A stretch of 46,500 nucleotides of DNA from Chrysomallon squamiferum (lineage: Eukaryota > Mollusca > Gastropoda > Neomphalida > Peltospiridae), in the NCBI GenBank assembly GCA_012295275.1, contig CM022672.1, positions 12,803,995-12,850,494 on the forward strand. Direction: 5' to 3'. Under the pieces are notes generated by a model. The model made no database searches and was not told the origin of the DNA. It saw only the letters and a list, made by a program, of their open reading frames with translations. A program made the translations under genes and the position numbers. This document shows, piece by piece, positions 1 to 13,728 of this stretch. Every line of letters begins with the position of its first letter. Positions within the stretch are counted from its first letter, which is position 1.

Positions 1-3000
1 TGTTGTTGACTACCATCACTGGCACCGTCATTCCTCCAGTTCTGCTGCTTGAGGAGAGAGAAAATGCTTGGTTCTGTTTCTGTGATGCCACAGACTCTGG
101 TTTAGAATTCTGAGGGATGTTTTGATTCTGATTTAACTGAACTGATTTACTGAGGACTGTAGATGTTGGAAGTACTGAGACAGGAAAACTCTGACTTTGT
201 GGAATATTTTGTAAGAACATGAATGGTACAGATGTACTGTTATTGAAATTAGTTTCTTTCTTTTCATTTTGTCCTTCTGTGTTTTTTCCTGAGGCGAGCA
301 CCACAGGTGCTGATGCAACAGGAATCTGAATCAGCTGACTCTGTGTTCCGTTGTGTAGAATGACAAAAGGAAAAGTTGCAATATTTTTCTGAGCCTCGAC
401 TACCTGCTCAGTGCTAGTGGTGCTGGTTGAGGCTGTCTGAGTGACTGTGTGTTGAGACGAGACTCTGGGAGGAACACACAATTGAGCTGGTTTTTGTGTA
501 GCCACTTTACTTCCAGTCTGAGATGATGGTCTAGTCTCACTAGTGACCTTGCTGTGTTTGAGACTAACGTGAGAGGCAGGTACTGAAATCAAAGTTGATA
601 CATGATGTTGTTTTCCTGCTGCATTTCCTTCTGTTATATTCTGCAGAGCGAGAGAGAGAGAGAAATTTTAATTTTTTTTACAACTATTAATTATTAACAC
701 CACTTATAAAACACAACAAATGAATAACATCTTAGAATAAAAATACAGCTTCATTATAATTAGCATATAATTAATTAATTTCCAGCATATAACAACATAT
801 AACAAGTCATGTTAAAAATTAATATGACTGCCTTCATAAGTTACATCTTGGTATCTTTGAATAAGAATATAACTAATTACTAATTATACCACTGAGTTAA
901 AAAAAAAAAAAAAAAATAAAATAAAATAAAATTATTACAACTTTCAGTTTTTGCCAGTAAACTACTATTCCTGGCAATGTATTCCCCCAAACTCTTTTCT
1001 AACATAATTTTCTAAACAAATGAAGTCTTTTCTCAAGACTTTAGTTTGAACTTGGTGAGGAAGTAAAACAAAAAAGAACAACAGCTACTTACTTGAACTG
1101 ACGGACACTGCTGAGTCAGACTCTGTCTGTTTTGTGTGACAGGAGAAAAAATCTGCTGTGATCCACTCAGAGTGAATGTTGTGTGTGGGACTTGCCTGGA
1201 GCTGTTTGATCTAGACACTTCTGAAGCTGGAACTGGCTGAGATTTAGGCACCTGTCTTAGCAAAGGGCGAGGAGCTGGAAGAGATGTAGAAAAAGGTGCC
1301 AGGATGCTGCTGTCTGATTTAGACAACTGCTGAAACACTCCAGGCTTTGCTATCTGTTGAACAACATCTTGCTGAGGTGCAACTGGTTCAGCTATTACCT
1401 GAGGTGGTGTCAGTGTAGTTGTTGCCAATTTAGGCATTTTCTTAAACAGCAACTCTTGTGACACATTTGTCTTGATCAGCTGATGGTGTTGAGTATTCTG
1501 TGATCTGTTCTGTACATGAAACACAGAGTTCTCTGTTGTCTTTGACTTGATCAGCTCTTGGCTGTCTGTTAACTGATAAGATCCATGTGTGGTGGAAGTC
1601 TTCTGCAGCATCATCGAGTCTGACACATCATGATTTGGTAGCTGCTGCTGCTGCTGCTGCTGAATCAACTCATCAGGCACAGACAACTGTTGAAGCAGTG
1701 CCTGAGATGATTCATCAGATTGATTCATGTCCTGAATCAGTGTGTGCTTCAACAGCTGTGCCTGAACTAGTCGCTGTTGTTCTTGTATGTTTTTCTGCTT
1801 TTGTAGTAGCTGCTGTTGTAGCTGCAGTAACCTTTCACGTTGCATATCAGACTGAAACAAACACAATTTAATCACTAGATTTGGAATGTTACAATATTCA
1901 TTATAAATAATTTTCATTATTCTAAAGGTATCTATTAATTTTCATTGCAATGACCTACACAACAAGCAATAATGCAGTTTTTTGAAAATTTGCCTAAAAG
2001 ATTTTTTATAAAATAAATATTTAAAATTATCATTCAGTACAACTTTCTGAAAGACATAGTTAATACTCACAGACAAGGAGAGTGGGTCACTTTCTGCAGA
2101 GGTCACTGTCTGATCTGAACAACATGTTGTAGAACTGACCTCTGGCTCCTGATTAGACAGGTCAGTGCAATGACTGACTGTAGAAACTGGAGTGTCTGGA
2201 TGGTCAACATCTGTCGTATTACCTGAAAACATATGGAATTCTGATGTCAAACAAAATGCTATTATTTATGAGATATATCATTACATTAAGATCTTTTGAT
2301 GAAATAGAGAAAAATAATCAGCAGAAAATCATTCTATGATGGTATGAACAAACTGCATAAATACAGTGTGTATTTTTCCAGTGATAATTTATTTTTGTTT
2401 ACTTAAGTGGATCCCATCAATTACATACCTTGCCTAAAACAAAAATGTAAGCAATCATTTTCCTTTCCCACTATAGATAGTGTCACAATCTAGATCAAAC
2501 ATGGCTAGCTTTTCACAGTGCATACAACTTAAATGGAGAAAAAGTTTCTGAATATCTAAAACTCTATCATATTCCATGTCCTATAATTTGGTTCAAGTTA
2601 GGGTCCAGAATAAATTTTTTTATCTTCTTACCAGTGTCGTCACTTGTTGAGCCAGTTTTTCCCCTCAGTGTACAGGTGAGCCAATATTTGCGAAGACCAT
2701 GCATGGGTGGCTCCCTCTCCCCACCCGTCTCTTTCATCTGATCATTAACCTTACTAACAGTGCTTGTACTGCATCCTGTTACCATGGAAATGAACTTGTA
2801 GCAGTTCTGGCGTATTCCACCTGAAACAGGAAATTTTTTATTTTATTTTAAATTATTGTTATGTTATATTATATTATATTATATTATATTATATTATATT
2901 ATATTATATTATATTATATTATATTATATTATATTTCATTTCATTTCATTTTTTTGTTTTTTTTTTTGTTCCTTTAAGTATATTTTCCAAAACCCCACAA

Positions 3001-6000
3001 ATGGAAGAAATTAAGAATGATTTTTAAAATGTAGCAAATCTTTGATGTTATGAATTTCAGTTATCAGTGTATTTTGGACTGAACAGATTTCTCACTGGAA
3101 GTACTCACCGACTGGTGTGAGCATTTCTGCGAGAACTCTGCGAGCCTCAGCCTGTCCAGTCTGTGCTCGCTCACGCCACTGCTCCACCAACACCTGATGT
3201 GTTAGAGACATCTAAACCAGAACACAAAAATACTCATCAGAAAAAACACAAATAATGATAAATGTTTCTCTCATAATCCAAAAAAATACTATTACATAAA
3301 TATATTTTTATTCATTTTCAACAATATGCAATATACAAGGACATGTTACATCAAATGAACTTTATTTAGGTTCAAGCTGGAAGAAAGATTAAGGAGACTT
3401 CATGAGCCATACTAATGAATAAACATAAATACAGGTGTTAGAAATGTTTACATAAATTAAAAATATAAATATTAAAATGTCCAGTTTGCTCTGAGAACCA
3501 CAAACAAGACTTTACATAATTGATATTTCTTGTTTTTTAATATTATAGTAATAAACAGTGATTCATAAAATCATAAATTAATCAAACATTATTGTTGGTT
3601 CTCTTTAAAAAAATGTTAATATAACCAATTTGCATTAATTTTTATTCTACTGTCAATAAAGAAAGTTTACTTTAAACAACTTCATGTTTATTTAGTAAAT
3701 GGAATGACATTTTGTATACAAATAAAAGCTTTTGATTTCAGTTACTGTAAATTTAGATGTTTGCTGAAAAGACAAAATGTAATTGGTCAATTTATGTAAA
3801 GAGTGTGCATGTATTCTTGCATCTGTGTACTCAAATATCTCCTAGGAATTTCCAACCAAACAAAAGTGAGTGTTGAAAACAAAATGGCAGCTAAGATTAT
3901 TTGGAAATGTGTGTTTACATTTTGTCATAGATTAACATTGTTGTTTCTTAATGATTCACATAAACAGTTAAGCAGAATAGCATTGTATGTATATTAAAAA
4001 AATAAAAAATAAAAAATAATTCTGTAATGTGACATTGACATTTTATATGACAATACAGAAAAATGTAAATTCAGTTTAAGATAACCAATTCTACAATTTC
4101 ATCCACAATTCCATTTTTTGTGGAAAATTTCCAATTCTTTTATTCTGTCTGCAATTTTGTGCTTTGTGCAAAATTTACAATTATTTTATTCTATCTGCAA
4201 TTTTGTGTTTTGTGGAAAATTTACAATTCTGTTATTCTGTCTGCAGTTACACATTTGCTGTAACTCTACTTACCCTGACACACTTGTCAATGCAGCAGGA
4301 ATGTTTGAACAGTTCTGTTATTGGTATCAGCTGTCCCAGCGCACACTTCCCTCTCACTCGCTCAATGCGACAACCACGCTAATGTGAAACAGAATCAGAT
4401 CATATTTATACTATTATCACACTAACAACATACTTTTATATTTAATACAGATAAAGGTAGTTTATTTTTTAATGATTATTAGGTACATAAAGATGAAAAA
4501 GAATATGTTAAACAAAATTGGGTGGTCAAATAAAATTAACTTTGATAAAAAATAAATATCAAAAATGTCTTATATGAAACTGATAATTAATTATTTAAAT
4601 GTATTGATTTGTTTATTAACTTTTGTGAGAATAATGAAAATGAGGAATATTTTAATAAGAGATATGAGACACTGATAAAGAAAGCAAGAGAGTTAGTGGC
4701 AGAATGAAAGCAAAAAGAATTTTTTTTTAAATGAAAGAGTTACAGAACAAGAGATTTGAAGGTGAAACCAAAGACAAAAAAAATATTTGAGAATGATAGA
4801 GGACAGAAGAAATAAACTAAATTTACCTCTTCTGTTTTCAGTTTCTTGTGAAGGAAGTTGTTTGAGTAACAGAGAACTTTTTGTGTGGCCCTTTCACACA
4901 GCTCAAGTTTGTTACGTAGATACTGTCTTTTGGACATGACAAAGTTTTCAAACTGCTTTGAACGTTTCTGACCATTTCCCAAACCAATGTTTCTGTACAA
5001 ACATTAATGGGAATAACATTAAAATGTCTAATTTTCAATTTTATGAATAATAATAATAATAATAATAATGATGATAAAAAAAAAAATGGAATAAAATAAA
5101 ATTGAAAACAAAAAATATAATGTAAAAATTTTTTAAAATAATAATAATAAATTAATACTAAAAAAAGGTATATATGTATCTTGATTCACAATTCTCATTT
5201 ATCAAACTTTTTAGCTGAGTACTGTTTTTTGTGCTTAATTAAAATAAATAATCACGGCTCCAATTATTTTATTACTTAAAATATAACAGATGTTCATATG
5301 ACTACCATGTCAGTATTGTTTTATCACCTACAGCAGATACTTTTAATTATAATGTAAATTCAAATCTAAAAAACTATATATATATATATATATATCTCAA
5401 TGAATAGTTAAAAAGTCTTTATAGACAAATAAAATATCTAAACAATTGCTGTAATTTTCCATAATGACCTTTTTTTTAAATCCTCTGTAATGAACGTTCA
5501 CTAACGTATTCAATTATTACTCAGATAATTTTAATTTGAAGTGAAGTTTAAAAAAATAAATTATTATAAAGTTTACTTAGATAAATAAAATAAGTAAATA
5601 ATTGCTGTAATTTTCACAATCCATTGTAGTTAAAGTCTACTAACATGCAATGTTACCACTCCCTGAAAACAACCTTTCTGTCATTTCTTAAAGAAAATTT
5701 AAATGTAATTTCTATACATACTTTTTGCCTCTTCGGCCTGTCATGGCTATCTGACTGTCATCATAAGATTTCAGTGAAGCAAGACGTCTTGCTTCAGTTA
5801 ACAAACCCACAAGATGACGCGCCTTGGCTGCACATTCTTCTTTTGTTGCTAAAAATACACATTTTATCCTATCTACAGCTATCACAACATATTTAAAATA
5901 TATTATTATTATTATTATTATTATTATTAGGCGAATAATTTGTTCTTTCTTCAGACAGCCTATATAAAACTATGTTTTATGTTAATAAAAATAAAATATC

Positions 6001-8416
6001 TTTGCATGAGGAAAAATAACATTTAGATCTTCTTTATTTTCTTCAGATTGTTGCAAATAATAAATCGTTGACATCAACGAACTAGACAAAATAAATACAG
6101 AACCTATAACCAGAGGGTGTTTATATTAAAGAAGGTAAAAGATGCTTGAATTATAAAATAAACTGCTTGCCACAAACTAGCTGATCCATGTCTGATCACA
6201 AGAATTCATCAGTTGAAGATAAAAGAGCTATGTGTATAATCACTACATGGCAATTTAAAATAACGTTAATGAAATTCAAAACATACAGCCACGGAGAATG
6301 TATCGTTGTAGACATTTGCATGGTGTTCTCTTAATTGTTGGACAGTAAAGATCTTCGACTGAAATATAAATTAAAATTTTAATTGAAATTTTAAAAGAGA
6401 CATTTTAATTCAAATTAATTTTAATTTCATATTAAGCAATAAAATTTTAATGACATTTTAATTCAAATTAAAAAAATAATTTAATTCATATTAAAACATA
6501 AAATTTTAATTCATATTAAGCAATAAAATTTTAATTCAAATTAAGCAATAAAATTTTATTTCAAATAAAATATATCACAAAATCTTTGAAACAGTATAAA
6601 AAAAAGAGTTAGTCTCAACTGAACTAATGATAAAATGTCAATAAATGTTTTTCTGTATTAATCTACTCTGTTAATACTTGTTAATACTCTATAAGCATTA
6701 AAAACCTTGTCAAACATAACACCACAGGAAAATCAGTGACAAAGAAACCTACTTTTAGGCACTTTTAAATCTTTAGCTAGTGTTGCTGCAAAACGTTTGG
6801 CTTCAGCCAAATATTTCTTTTTATCATCTTCTGTCAGAGTTGGTTTAGGTGTCCTCTTTGGAGGTTTAGGCCTGTCTAGTGCTAAACCTGTGAAAAAATA
6901 AACTATGGTAAAATATACATTATCACAGTAATTGATCTTTGTTAATCATTATATTTTAGAGTGATCTAAAAGTAAATCCAAAATTTTAAAAATTAGGATT
7001 AGTTTTAATTTCTTTTTTCCTTTTTTCTTTTTTAACCCTTTAGTTATCTCATGGATTGTATAATGTTATTTATTCGTAACAAAAATAGAAATGATAAAAT
7101 AAAAATAAAAATATAAATTACATTCTAAACTCTCTTTCTCACACAGATAATCCTTTTTCAGACATTAACAGTAATAAGGAACATCACAAAAATAATATCT
7201 TGCTCATTATAAAATTATGAAATTAAAACATTAAGATAACATATGTTAACCCTTCAGGGCTTGCACTATTTATCATACAGGAATAATCTTTAAGACCGAT
7301 TTTGGGGCTATTTGGTCAAAAATGAAAACAAGAAGTATCATAGAACATTCATTATTATTAAGGAATTGGAAACGGCAACATCACCTCATAATTCCTAAAA
7401 TAAATTTAAAGCAAAAATGTATGTGGGTTTGTCTGACACTGCCCGATTCTTGAAGGGTTAAATAAAAAAATGTTGTTTTCTTTCATGCTAACTTACCACA
7501 GGCGTTACACAAAGTCAACTTGCGACCTGTCGTCATGTCCAGCTTGATGCGAGGACATGGCTGATGTTTGCTGCGTTTTGTCCGAGATCCTCTCTTTGAC
7601 ATCAGAGGATTGCAGACATACGGAGATTTACACAAATCACAACAAAAAGGCATTCCTAGTAAAACAAAACAAAAAAAAAACAAAAAAAAAAATACTGCAA
7701 TACTGATGTGTTATATTACAACAAATTCTGAATATATTTTATATTTCAACAATTAAGATATTTTCTAGCAGTGGGGCACATCTGGCACATTAATGTTTTG
7801 GAGAATTTGTTATATTAAGAACTTTTCAAGCAGTGAAATAAATGATGGGGCACATCTGGGCAGACACCTCATTTATGTTTTAGATCAATATATATTGCTT
7901 TTCAGCAACTTAAATAATTTATTTTTTACATAATACTTAATAAAAACAGACCATAGAGCTTAACTTTACTTTAATTTAAGAACTAAACATTCAAATGCAT
8001 AATGATGATATATTATCTACATGTATTTTTCAATCATTAATGTGCTAAATATTTTAAGTCTTTATATAAAAATTAAAAATTACTGTTTAGTTTTGGTTTA
8101 GTTAAATAATTAACCATTTTATATCACCTGCATTCATGTTTCTAGAAGGCTACTTCAAGGTAAATACAAATAAAATTATTTCACATTTACAGTGGTATTG
8201 TTTTAGTTATCCTTTTCAAATTTAAATTTGGCACTAACCATTAGGCAGTCTATCATAAGGTCTATTGGCACCATAAGACGGAGGTAACAGATTATGTTTT
8301 TTCTTTTTTCTTTTATGGCCTCCCTGTGTGCTTATCGCACCAAGATCAATATCTGGAGAGAAAGAACGCTTTTTTCGTTTAGGTCTTTCACTTTTTCTGC
8401 CAAATGAAGAATCCAT
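1..8416 (-). CDS. Unrecognised basic, Cys- and Gln-rich putative nuclear protein (5' portion, 12 exons)
   Basis: I do not recognise this family. Exons read on the minus strand: 8416-8239, 7655-7497, 6887-6753, 6358-6287, 5848-5722, 4992-4827, 4378-4274, 3211-3109, 2820-2632, 2222-2071, 1851-1093 and 640-1, continuing off the window. All junctions are GT/AG and the phases join into about 928 open codons. The start is very basic (runs of K/R near residues 12-17 and 35-39, nuclear-localisation-like). Residues 61-113 hold a Cys-rich stretch (C64, C65, C68, C74, C93, then CNAC at 109-112) resembling a GATA-like or treble-clef zinc site. CPTIKRTPCKC follows near 163-173, then Arg/Lys-rich helical segments. 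The last two exons are Gln/Ser/Thr-rich with a seven-Gln run, like an activation or scaffold region. A nuclear DNA- or chromatin-associated role is inference. An AG at 8420-8419 suggests a non-coding first exon farther upstream. Confidence 0.75.
1641..1662 (-). repeat. CAG/CTG tract coding for polyglutamine
   Basis: An uninterrupted run of CTG on the plus strand reads as CAG on the coding strand and encodes seven consecutive Gln in exon 11 of the minus-strand gene. It lies in a longer Gln-rich segment that begins with a coiled-coil-like stretch of L, Q, R and K. Confidence 0.8.
2862..2951. repeat. (ATATT)n followed by (TTTCA)n microsatellite
   Basis: About fourteen ATATT pentamers run from 2862 to 2933 and change into a few TTTCA pentamers before a T-rich run. 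The tract is in the intron between exons 8 and 9 of the minus-strand gene. Confidence 0.85.
4110..4246. repeat. 46-bp tandem repeat, about 2.8 copies
   Basis: Units containing TTTGTGGAAAATTTCCAATTC-like and TTATTCTGTCTGCAATTTTG-like segments begin at about 4117, 4163 and 4209, a period of 46. It lies in an intron 28 bases from the donor side of exon 7 of the minus-strand gene. Confidence 0.7.
6360..6570. repeat. AT-rich imperfect repeat (AATTTTAATTCA-type)
   Basis: Variants of AAAATTTTAATTCAAATTAA recur with irregular spacing, several ending in GCAATAAAATTTTA. Low complexity, intronic, directly adjacent to the acceptor of exon 4 of the minus-strand gene. Confidence 0.6.
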
Positions 8417-8686
8417 ATCTACATTTCAGTGAAAAAGAAAGAAAGAAAGAATTAAGTATTATCTTATGTTTTTTAAAAATAAATACTATTATATCAGTTA
8501 TTGATAAAAGTGGTAAAATAATATTTTATAAAATGCTATAAGCCTATATAGATATTGAATTTGAAGGTTTTTGTGGGTTTTTTTTTTTTTTATATAGCTG
8601 TTGTTTTGTTGCTGTGTTTTTCTCATTATGTAATAAAATAAACACTACTGATAATAAGCAATAAATTCAACATGAGAGGTCTGATC

Positions 8687-8691
<5 letters not shown>

Positions 8692-8774
<83 letters not shown>
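8692..8774. repeat. (ATA)n/(ATT)n inverted microsatellite
   Basis: About fifteen AAT/ATA units are followed directly by about ten ATT units, so the two halves are complementary and can fold into a near-perfect hairpin. Confidence 0.8.
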
Positions 8775-9640
8775 TAAAAAATATTCGGGACATATTACAT
8801 ATCTTACCCATAACAATATTTATAGACAGCAACTTAATTTAAGTACAAAGAAACAAGAAAATTAAACTTATGTTGCAAAACGATTATTTTTACTACTTAG
8901 TACTTTTCAGTTTCTAATAAACAAATTATATTAAAGAAAACTATCTAATACTGTCATATTTTGACTTAAAGTCTCAAACGTTGCAAACGTATTATATTTG
9001 ACATCAATAAATTCAAAAAGGTGTTTTATGCTGCATGTTAATCTGCATTAAAAAAGTTGTTAATAATTATAACCTTTAAACAATTACTGCAGAATTCTGT
9101 ACCGAATCAAAATAAAACTCCTCCATAAAGAGTTGCGTCCCTTTGGTCTCATGCCACAGTTATTTATTACAAAACATTAGGAATAAATTATGACGGCTAT
9201 ATCAATGACTCCTATTCTTACGAATTCATTTATCGAGCAAATTCAATGCTAATAAATTATATTACCCGAAATAGATGTATTTCAGAATGTAAGTGAATAT
9301 GTTTTCATGTGGATGTATAGTATTTATTTACAGACTACAAGCAATTGTCTTCAAACACTATATTATTATTATATTATATTTATGTTATAATATATTATTT
9401 ATTTATTTATTTATTTTGTTTCTCCATGATTAACTGTTCTAAATATCTATAAAAATGTACTCTTTTCCTTTTCCCTTTATTTCTTGTTTCCTTCCTTTAT
9501 TTCTTTTATGTTTTCTTTTTGTTATATTGTTATTTTCAGTATTACTATTATTAGCACCCGGTTTCAAAACACTGTTCCATATAATGTATAAATAAAACAA
9601 ATGACATACTGAATGGTATGTCGCTGCTTAAACCCAGTCC

Positions 9641-9780
9641 TTAACCTTGCAATAGACTTATTCTACCTGGTGGTATAAAAATAGCTCGATCATGTATCGT
9701 AACAGTAATGGCACGTCCTTAAACACTGTCGTAAAACTTGCAATAGCCTAATTCTACCTGGTTGTATAAATATCTTGAAT
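9641..9780 (+). promoter_or_regulatory. Duplicated promoter-like module with TATA-like boxes
   Basis: Two copies of a roughly 48-bp block (9641-9690 and 9732-9780) share TTGCAATAG, then ATTCTACCTGG, then TATAAAAA (9674) or TATAAATA (9765). The second TATA-like box is about 235 bases before the ATG of gene A. The duplication is visible; promoter function is inferred. Confidence 0.4.
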
Positions 9781-10000
9781 TATATAACTTAACCATACCA
9801 GTAATATCATTAAAAAGAGGGCTTGCGCAAGAAGACATAAGGTTTACAATCTTAGCCTATTTACCTTCGCTGAACAGTGGTTAAAAATCGTTCGTAAAGT
9901 ATACTCTTAATACTGTAAAGGCAAGGCAATCATCCGCGAAAAAATTAAGACACTAACAACAACACTGATCGACTGTTATTTTTGAAAAACAGAAGTTAAA

Positions 10001-11481
10001 ATGAATTCCAGGTAAGCACATTGATCGTACAAATGCAGGTTTTTAGATTCTATGAATATTTTAATCGCACTAGATTTATATAGTTTTCCTTTTTGCTGTG
10101 TTCCGATATTCAGTGGTCGTTCCACTTGGTCTGGTACATACTACACCCGTTTTACTTACAACTTGTTAATACAAGAGCCAACAGCGCTATGAAAAAGCGA
10201 TATAGTAATAATAGTCATTATATTACATCTCAAATGAAATTAAAGTAATTCAGGCTTAGTGTTAGTTGTAAAAGGGTTGTTTGTACGACCAAGAAAGAAC
10301 GCAGAGAGATTGATTTTCACGGAATTTAGACAGATAAAAACACAAATACCAAAGCTTCTTCATTATTATGAAATACTTAAAATAATTATCTTTGTCGGCG
10401 TCTTTATCAGCATTTGTTCATCAGATTAACATATTTCTTTTTCGACATATTTATCACTACTTTGCCATCCTGAAAGAGAATAATTATTTTGGTCGACGTA
10501 TTTATCAGTACGTCTTCATCGTACTGACATGTAGGATCTTTGTTGATTTACACTAAAATAATAAGAATTTCTTAATCAAATATTTTTTATCACTGATTGC
10601 TTTATTCACCTACAGGTCATTTAAAAGCAGTTTTCGGAGTCGAGTCAAATTTCAGAAACTTCAATCCCAAACAGGATATCAATGTTTTTTCACAATGTTT
10701 TTGGGTAAGATCTTCAAATATCTCTTTTACCGATCGATTTCTGGAAACTTCTAAAATATGGTTTGAATCATTAATCCTACTGAATTATTTTAATTTTTAA
10801 TATATTTTTTAAAAAGACCTTAATGTTATATTGCATTTTTGAAGTCTGATACTAATAGTGAATAAAAGTACAGTGTGTTTATGCTATCGCAGAAAAAAAA
10901 AAAAATGGAGAGAAAACTTCTGTTATTATTATTATCATTATTAATATTATTAATAACACTAGATCATTGCAGTTTCAGAGATTGTACCTTAAGTCTATGA
11001 CAAAATGTCTTTGTTCATACATCGTAATGATTTATTTTAATTAATTAATTTTTTTTTTTTTTTATTTTTTTTGCGTATATTACTTAACTTTCTTTGTCGC
11101 TATAAACAAATAAAATTATTAACTGAATGAATATTAAACATTTTTTATTCTGTTTGTTCGTAAAATCAGTGTGATATTGAAAACATGGCTGAGATTTCAG
11201 TTCGTTAACCACAGTAATGTCACCACTAATCTGTCGTAATCTTTCAGTATTATAACAAATTTTCTTTGTAGCTGTCACAATCATGATGTGTCTGTTAATC
11301 ATCATTGGATTTCCTAAAATTGTTATAGGTAAATTATCTTCCTTTTTCTCGTTTTCATATATTTTTTTCCTATCTGAATGTAATTATTTCTCAATGAAGC
11401 GTAACATAATTTTTTTTTTTTTTTTCAGTATAGTCAGTGTATAATTAGTATATTAGCTATATGTGTTTTATATGCTGTATG

Positions 11482-11535
<54 letters not shown>

Positions 11536-13015
11536 TAAATATAATGTTACACAAATGCAGAGATAATCCACAATTGAAATCCGAACTCGCCACAAATCCA
11601 GCATCGAATGCAATATATTTACCTTGACTTTGATGGCTGTCGTTTTCGGCCATATTTATTAAGTAAGTAATTTTATAAAGAAACTGTTACAGGTCCTATT
11701 TCACGCGAGCTTATCTTCTCAAATTAAATTCAGACTACGAGGTATAAAATGTAGTCCAGTGATAAAGCGCTCCCTTGTCATAAAACATTGTGATGAGTCA
11801 TAATATGAATTTCTTTCAGAGGAGTTAAGTGAAAATTAGATGTGTGATGTAATTTAACTTTTCTAAACTGACTTGGTTTGTTGACCACCCTTTAGTAATG
11901 ATTATACAAAATCCAGTTTAATTGATATCTAATAACGTTTTGCACTGTGGTTAAGCATATAACCATTCTTTTACTGAGATATACATATATATATATCTAA
12001 ATCTATCTTTTTATTTAACAGGTGTTGAATACATTCGGGCCTGTCCACTTGCTCCCTATGTACCTATTTACCTGGTTGTGTCTGGATGTGTAGGCATAGC
12101 GTGTCCTCTCTACAGTGTGTATCTGTGGATGTGTGTGTTCGGTCGAGTGAACGCTCATTTAGAAAAGACTGTGTGGGTTCTGATCTGGATTATCCTTGCT
12201 TTAACAGTTCCAATAGTTCAACTTGCAGGTTAGTACGTTCTGTCTGTCTGTCTGTTAGTCTCATTCTCTATTTGTTTCTATGATAAATAAAAAATTAACA
12301 TTTTTTTCCCATGCACATAGTTTTAATCTCAGACATATACTGTCATATCTCTCTCACTCACTCTCTCATCTTTTTCTTATACACATCCCACATAAATATT
12401 TACACACTATCATATCTGACTTACACACACACACACACATACACACACACACTCCTCCGCATGCTTAAGATAAATTTTTAACTATACTTGCATATAAATT
12501 ATATATTATTATTTTAATTAACAGGTGGCTCATACATCATTTACATATACACCAACATCAACAACTCGCTCCAGTCTTGTTCAGTTACACGCAATGCCTT
12601 AATCGAAGCACAAACTACAATTCAGAATTCACTAGCAGAAAACAGTTATGTTCGAAACGTAGACATATCAACGATGACGACGGCAAAAACAGCAACGTCG
12701 ACGTCGGCATCATTAGGAACAACAGCAGGAGCAGCAAAAGCAAGGGTTAATTATTCATCGGTAGCAGAACCAGAATTAATAATTTACAACGACACAAATC
12801 AAACTATTTTCCAAACAACTGCTGAAAATTTCACTTCGTGTCTGTTCTGTGATCGTGTTGTGATGGACTGTGCTTTCGTGACTGTGTGCTTAGAGTACAT
12901 ATTAGTAGTGTTGCCTATGATAATCATGAGTATTGCTGTGGCGTCGTTTAGACGACAGGAGTCCACGGGAGACGTTGCTGTACATACTGCTGATGATGAC
13001 GATGTTATTACTTAG
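10001..13015 (+). CDS. TMEM272-like four-pass membrane protein (gene A)
   Basis: Exons 10001-10011, 10616-10704, 11272-11328, 12022-12228 and 12525-13015 join in frame to 284 residues. Predicted membrane segments are at about 26-53, 66-90, 103-122 and near 240-262. Before the second comes ACPLAPYVPIYLVV, matching the CPxQPxIPIYLIV signature I know from the TMEM272-like group. The loop between segments 3 and 4 is over 100 residues, rich in Thr/Ala/Ser, with at least five NxS/T sites (NNS, NYS, NDT, NQT, NFT) and a CLFCD motif just before segment 4; it is probably extracellular and glycosylated. The tail is acidic and short. Three of the four introns are phase 1 and split Gly or Ala codons; the first, after eleven coding bases, is phase 2. 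Molecular function of the family is not known to me. The first coding exon of eleven bases is the least certain part. Confidence 0.8.
11485..11534. repeat. (GT)n microsatellite
   Basis: About 25 GT units in the third intron of gene A. Confidence 0.9.
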
Positions 13016-13728
13016 AGTTACACACACTGCATTGTTGAATATATGATCTATCTACCTATCTATATGTAAATGTATACAGCTTTTATCTATATCTATGTCT
13101 GTGTCTCTATTTCTCTCTTTCTTTGTTAATATATATATATATGTATGTATGTATGTATACATACACACATAACACATACACACACACATATATATATAGC
13201 TGCTGTTGCTACTGCTTCTGTTTTTACAGCTTCTCTGACAGCTGTATCGAAATGTTCATGATAACAGCGCTAAAACTTCTGTTAATAAGACAACCACTGT
13301 AGCCGACATACCTGCCTATGTAAGTTATGTTTCTCACTGATGCTTTTTCTTGCAAATATTTCTACTACATTTGCACACACACTCTCTATCAGCGTATGCC
13401 GCTTTTTCCTTTTTGAGAAATTGCCAAGTGTCTTCGTTGTTATATAACCTAAATACGTTTATGTAAACCAACACACGGAACAAAAACAACAAAAAGAGAC
13501 TATATCTCATGATAATAGAGGATAAGAGAACACGGAAAAGAAAGAAAAGAAAAAAAGAAAAGAAGAAGAAAAACATTGTTTTGCTTCACGTCTATACCAC
13601 AGACATACGGTTGTTACTGAACAGTGTCTTTGTGCGGTATTATCTAAACGTTCCGAATTAAGCCGAGTAACTGGAAGTAAGGCAAAGAAAGAAAGAAGTG
13701 TTATTTCCGCATGTGACAAATGTCGATA

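Larger units (their letters stand above)
8417..10000. other. Head-to-head intergenic region
   Basis: This lies between the start codon of the minus-strand nuclear-protein gene and the start codon of plus-strand gene A. It holds a trinucleotide inverted repeat (about 8692-8774), AT-rich sequence and a duplicated TATA-containing module (9641-9780). I see no coding exon. Non-coding first exons and promoters of both genes probably lie here. Confidence 0.6.

Noticed and set aside
1587-1871. Plus-strand Ala/Val-rich open frame
   Set aside because: It is antisense to the Gln-rich exon 11 of the minus-strand gene; the Ala run is the CTG tract in another frame.
10597-10800. Open frame of 67 codons read from 10597
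   Set aside because: It starts upstream of a splice acceptor (10614-10615) and uses another frame; the true exon of gene A here is 10616-10704.
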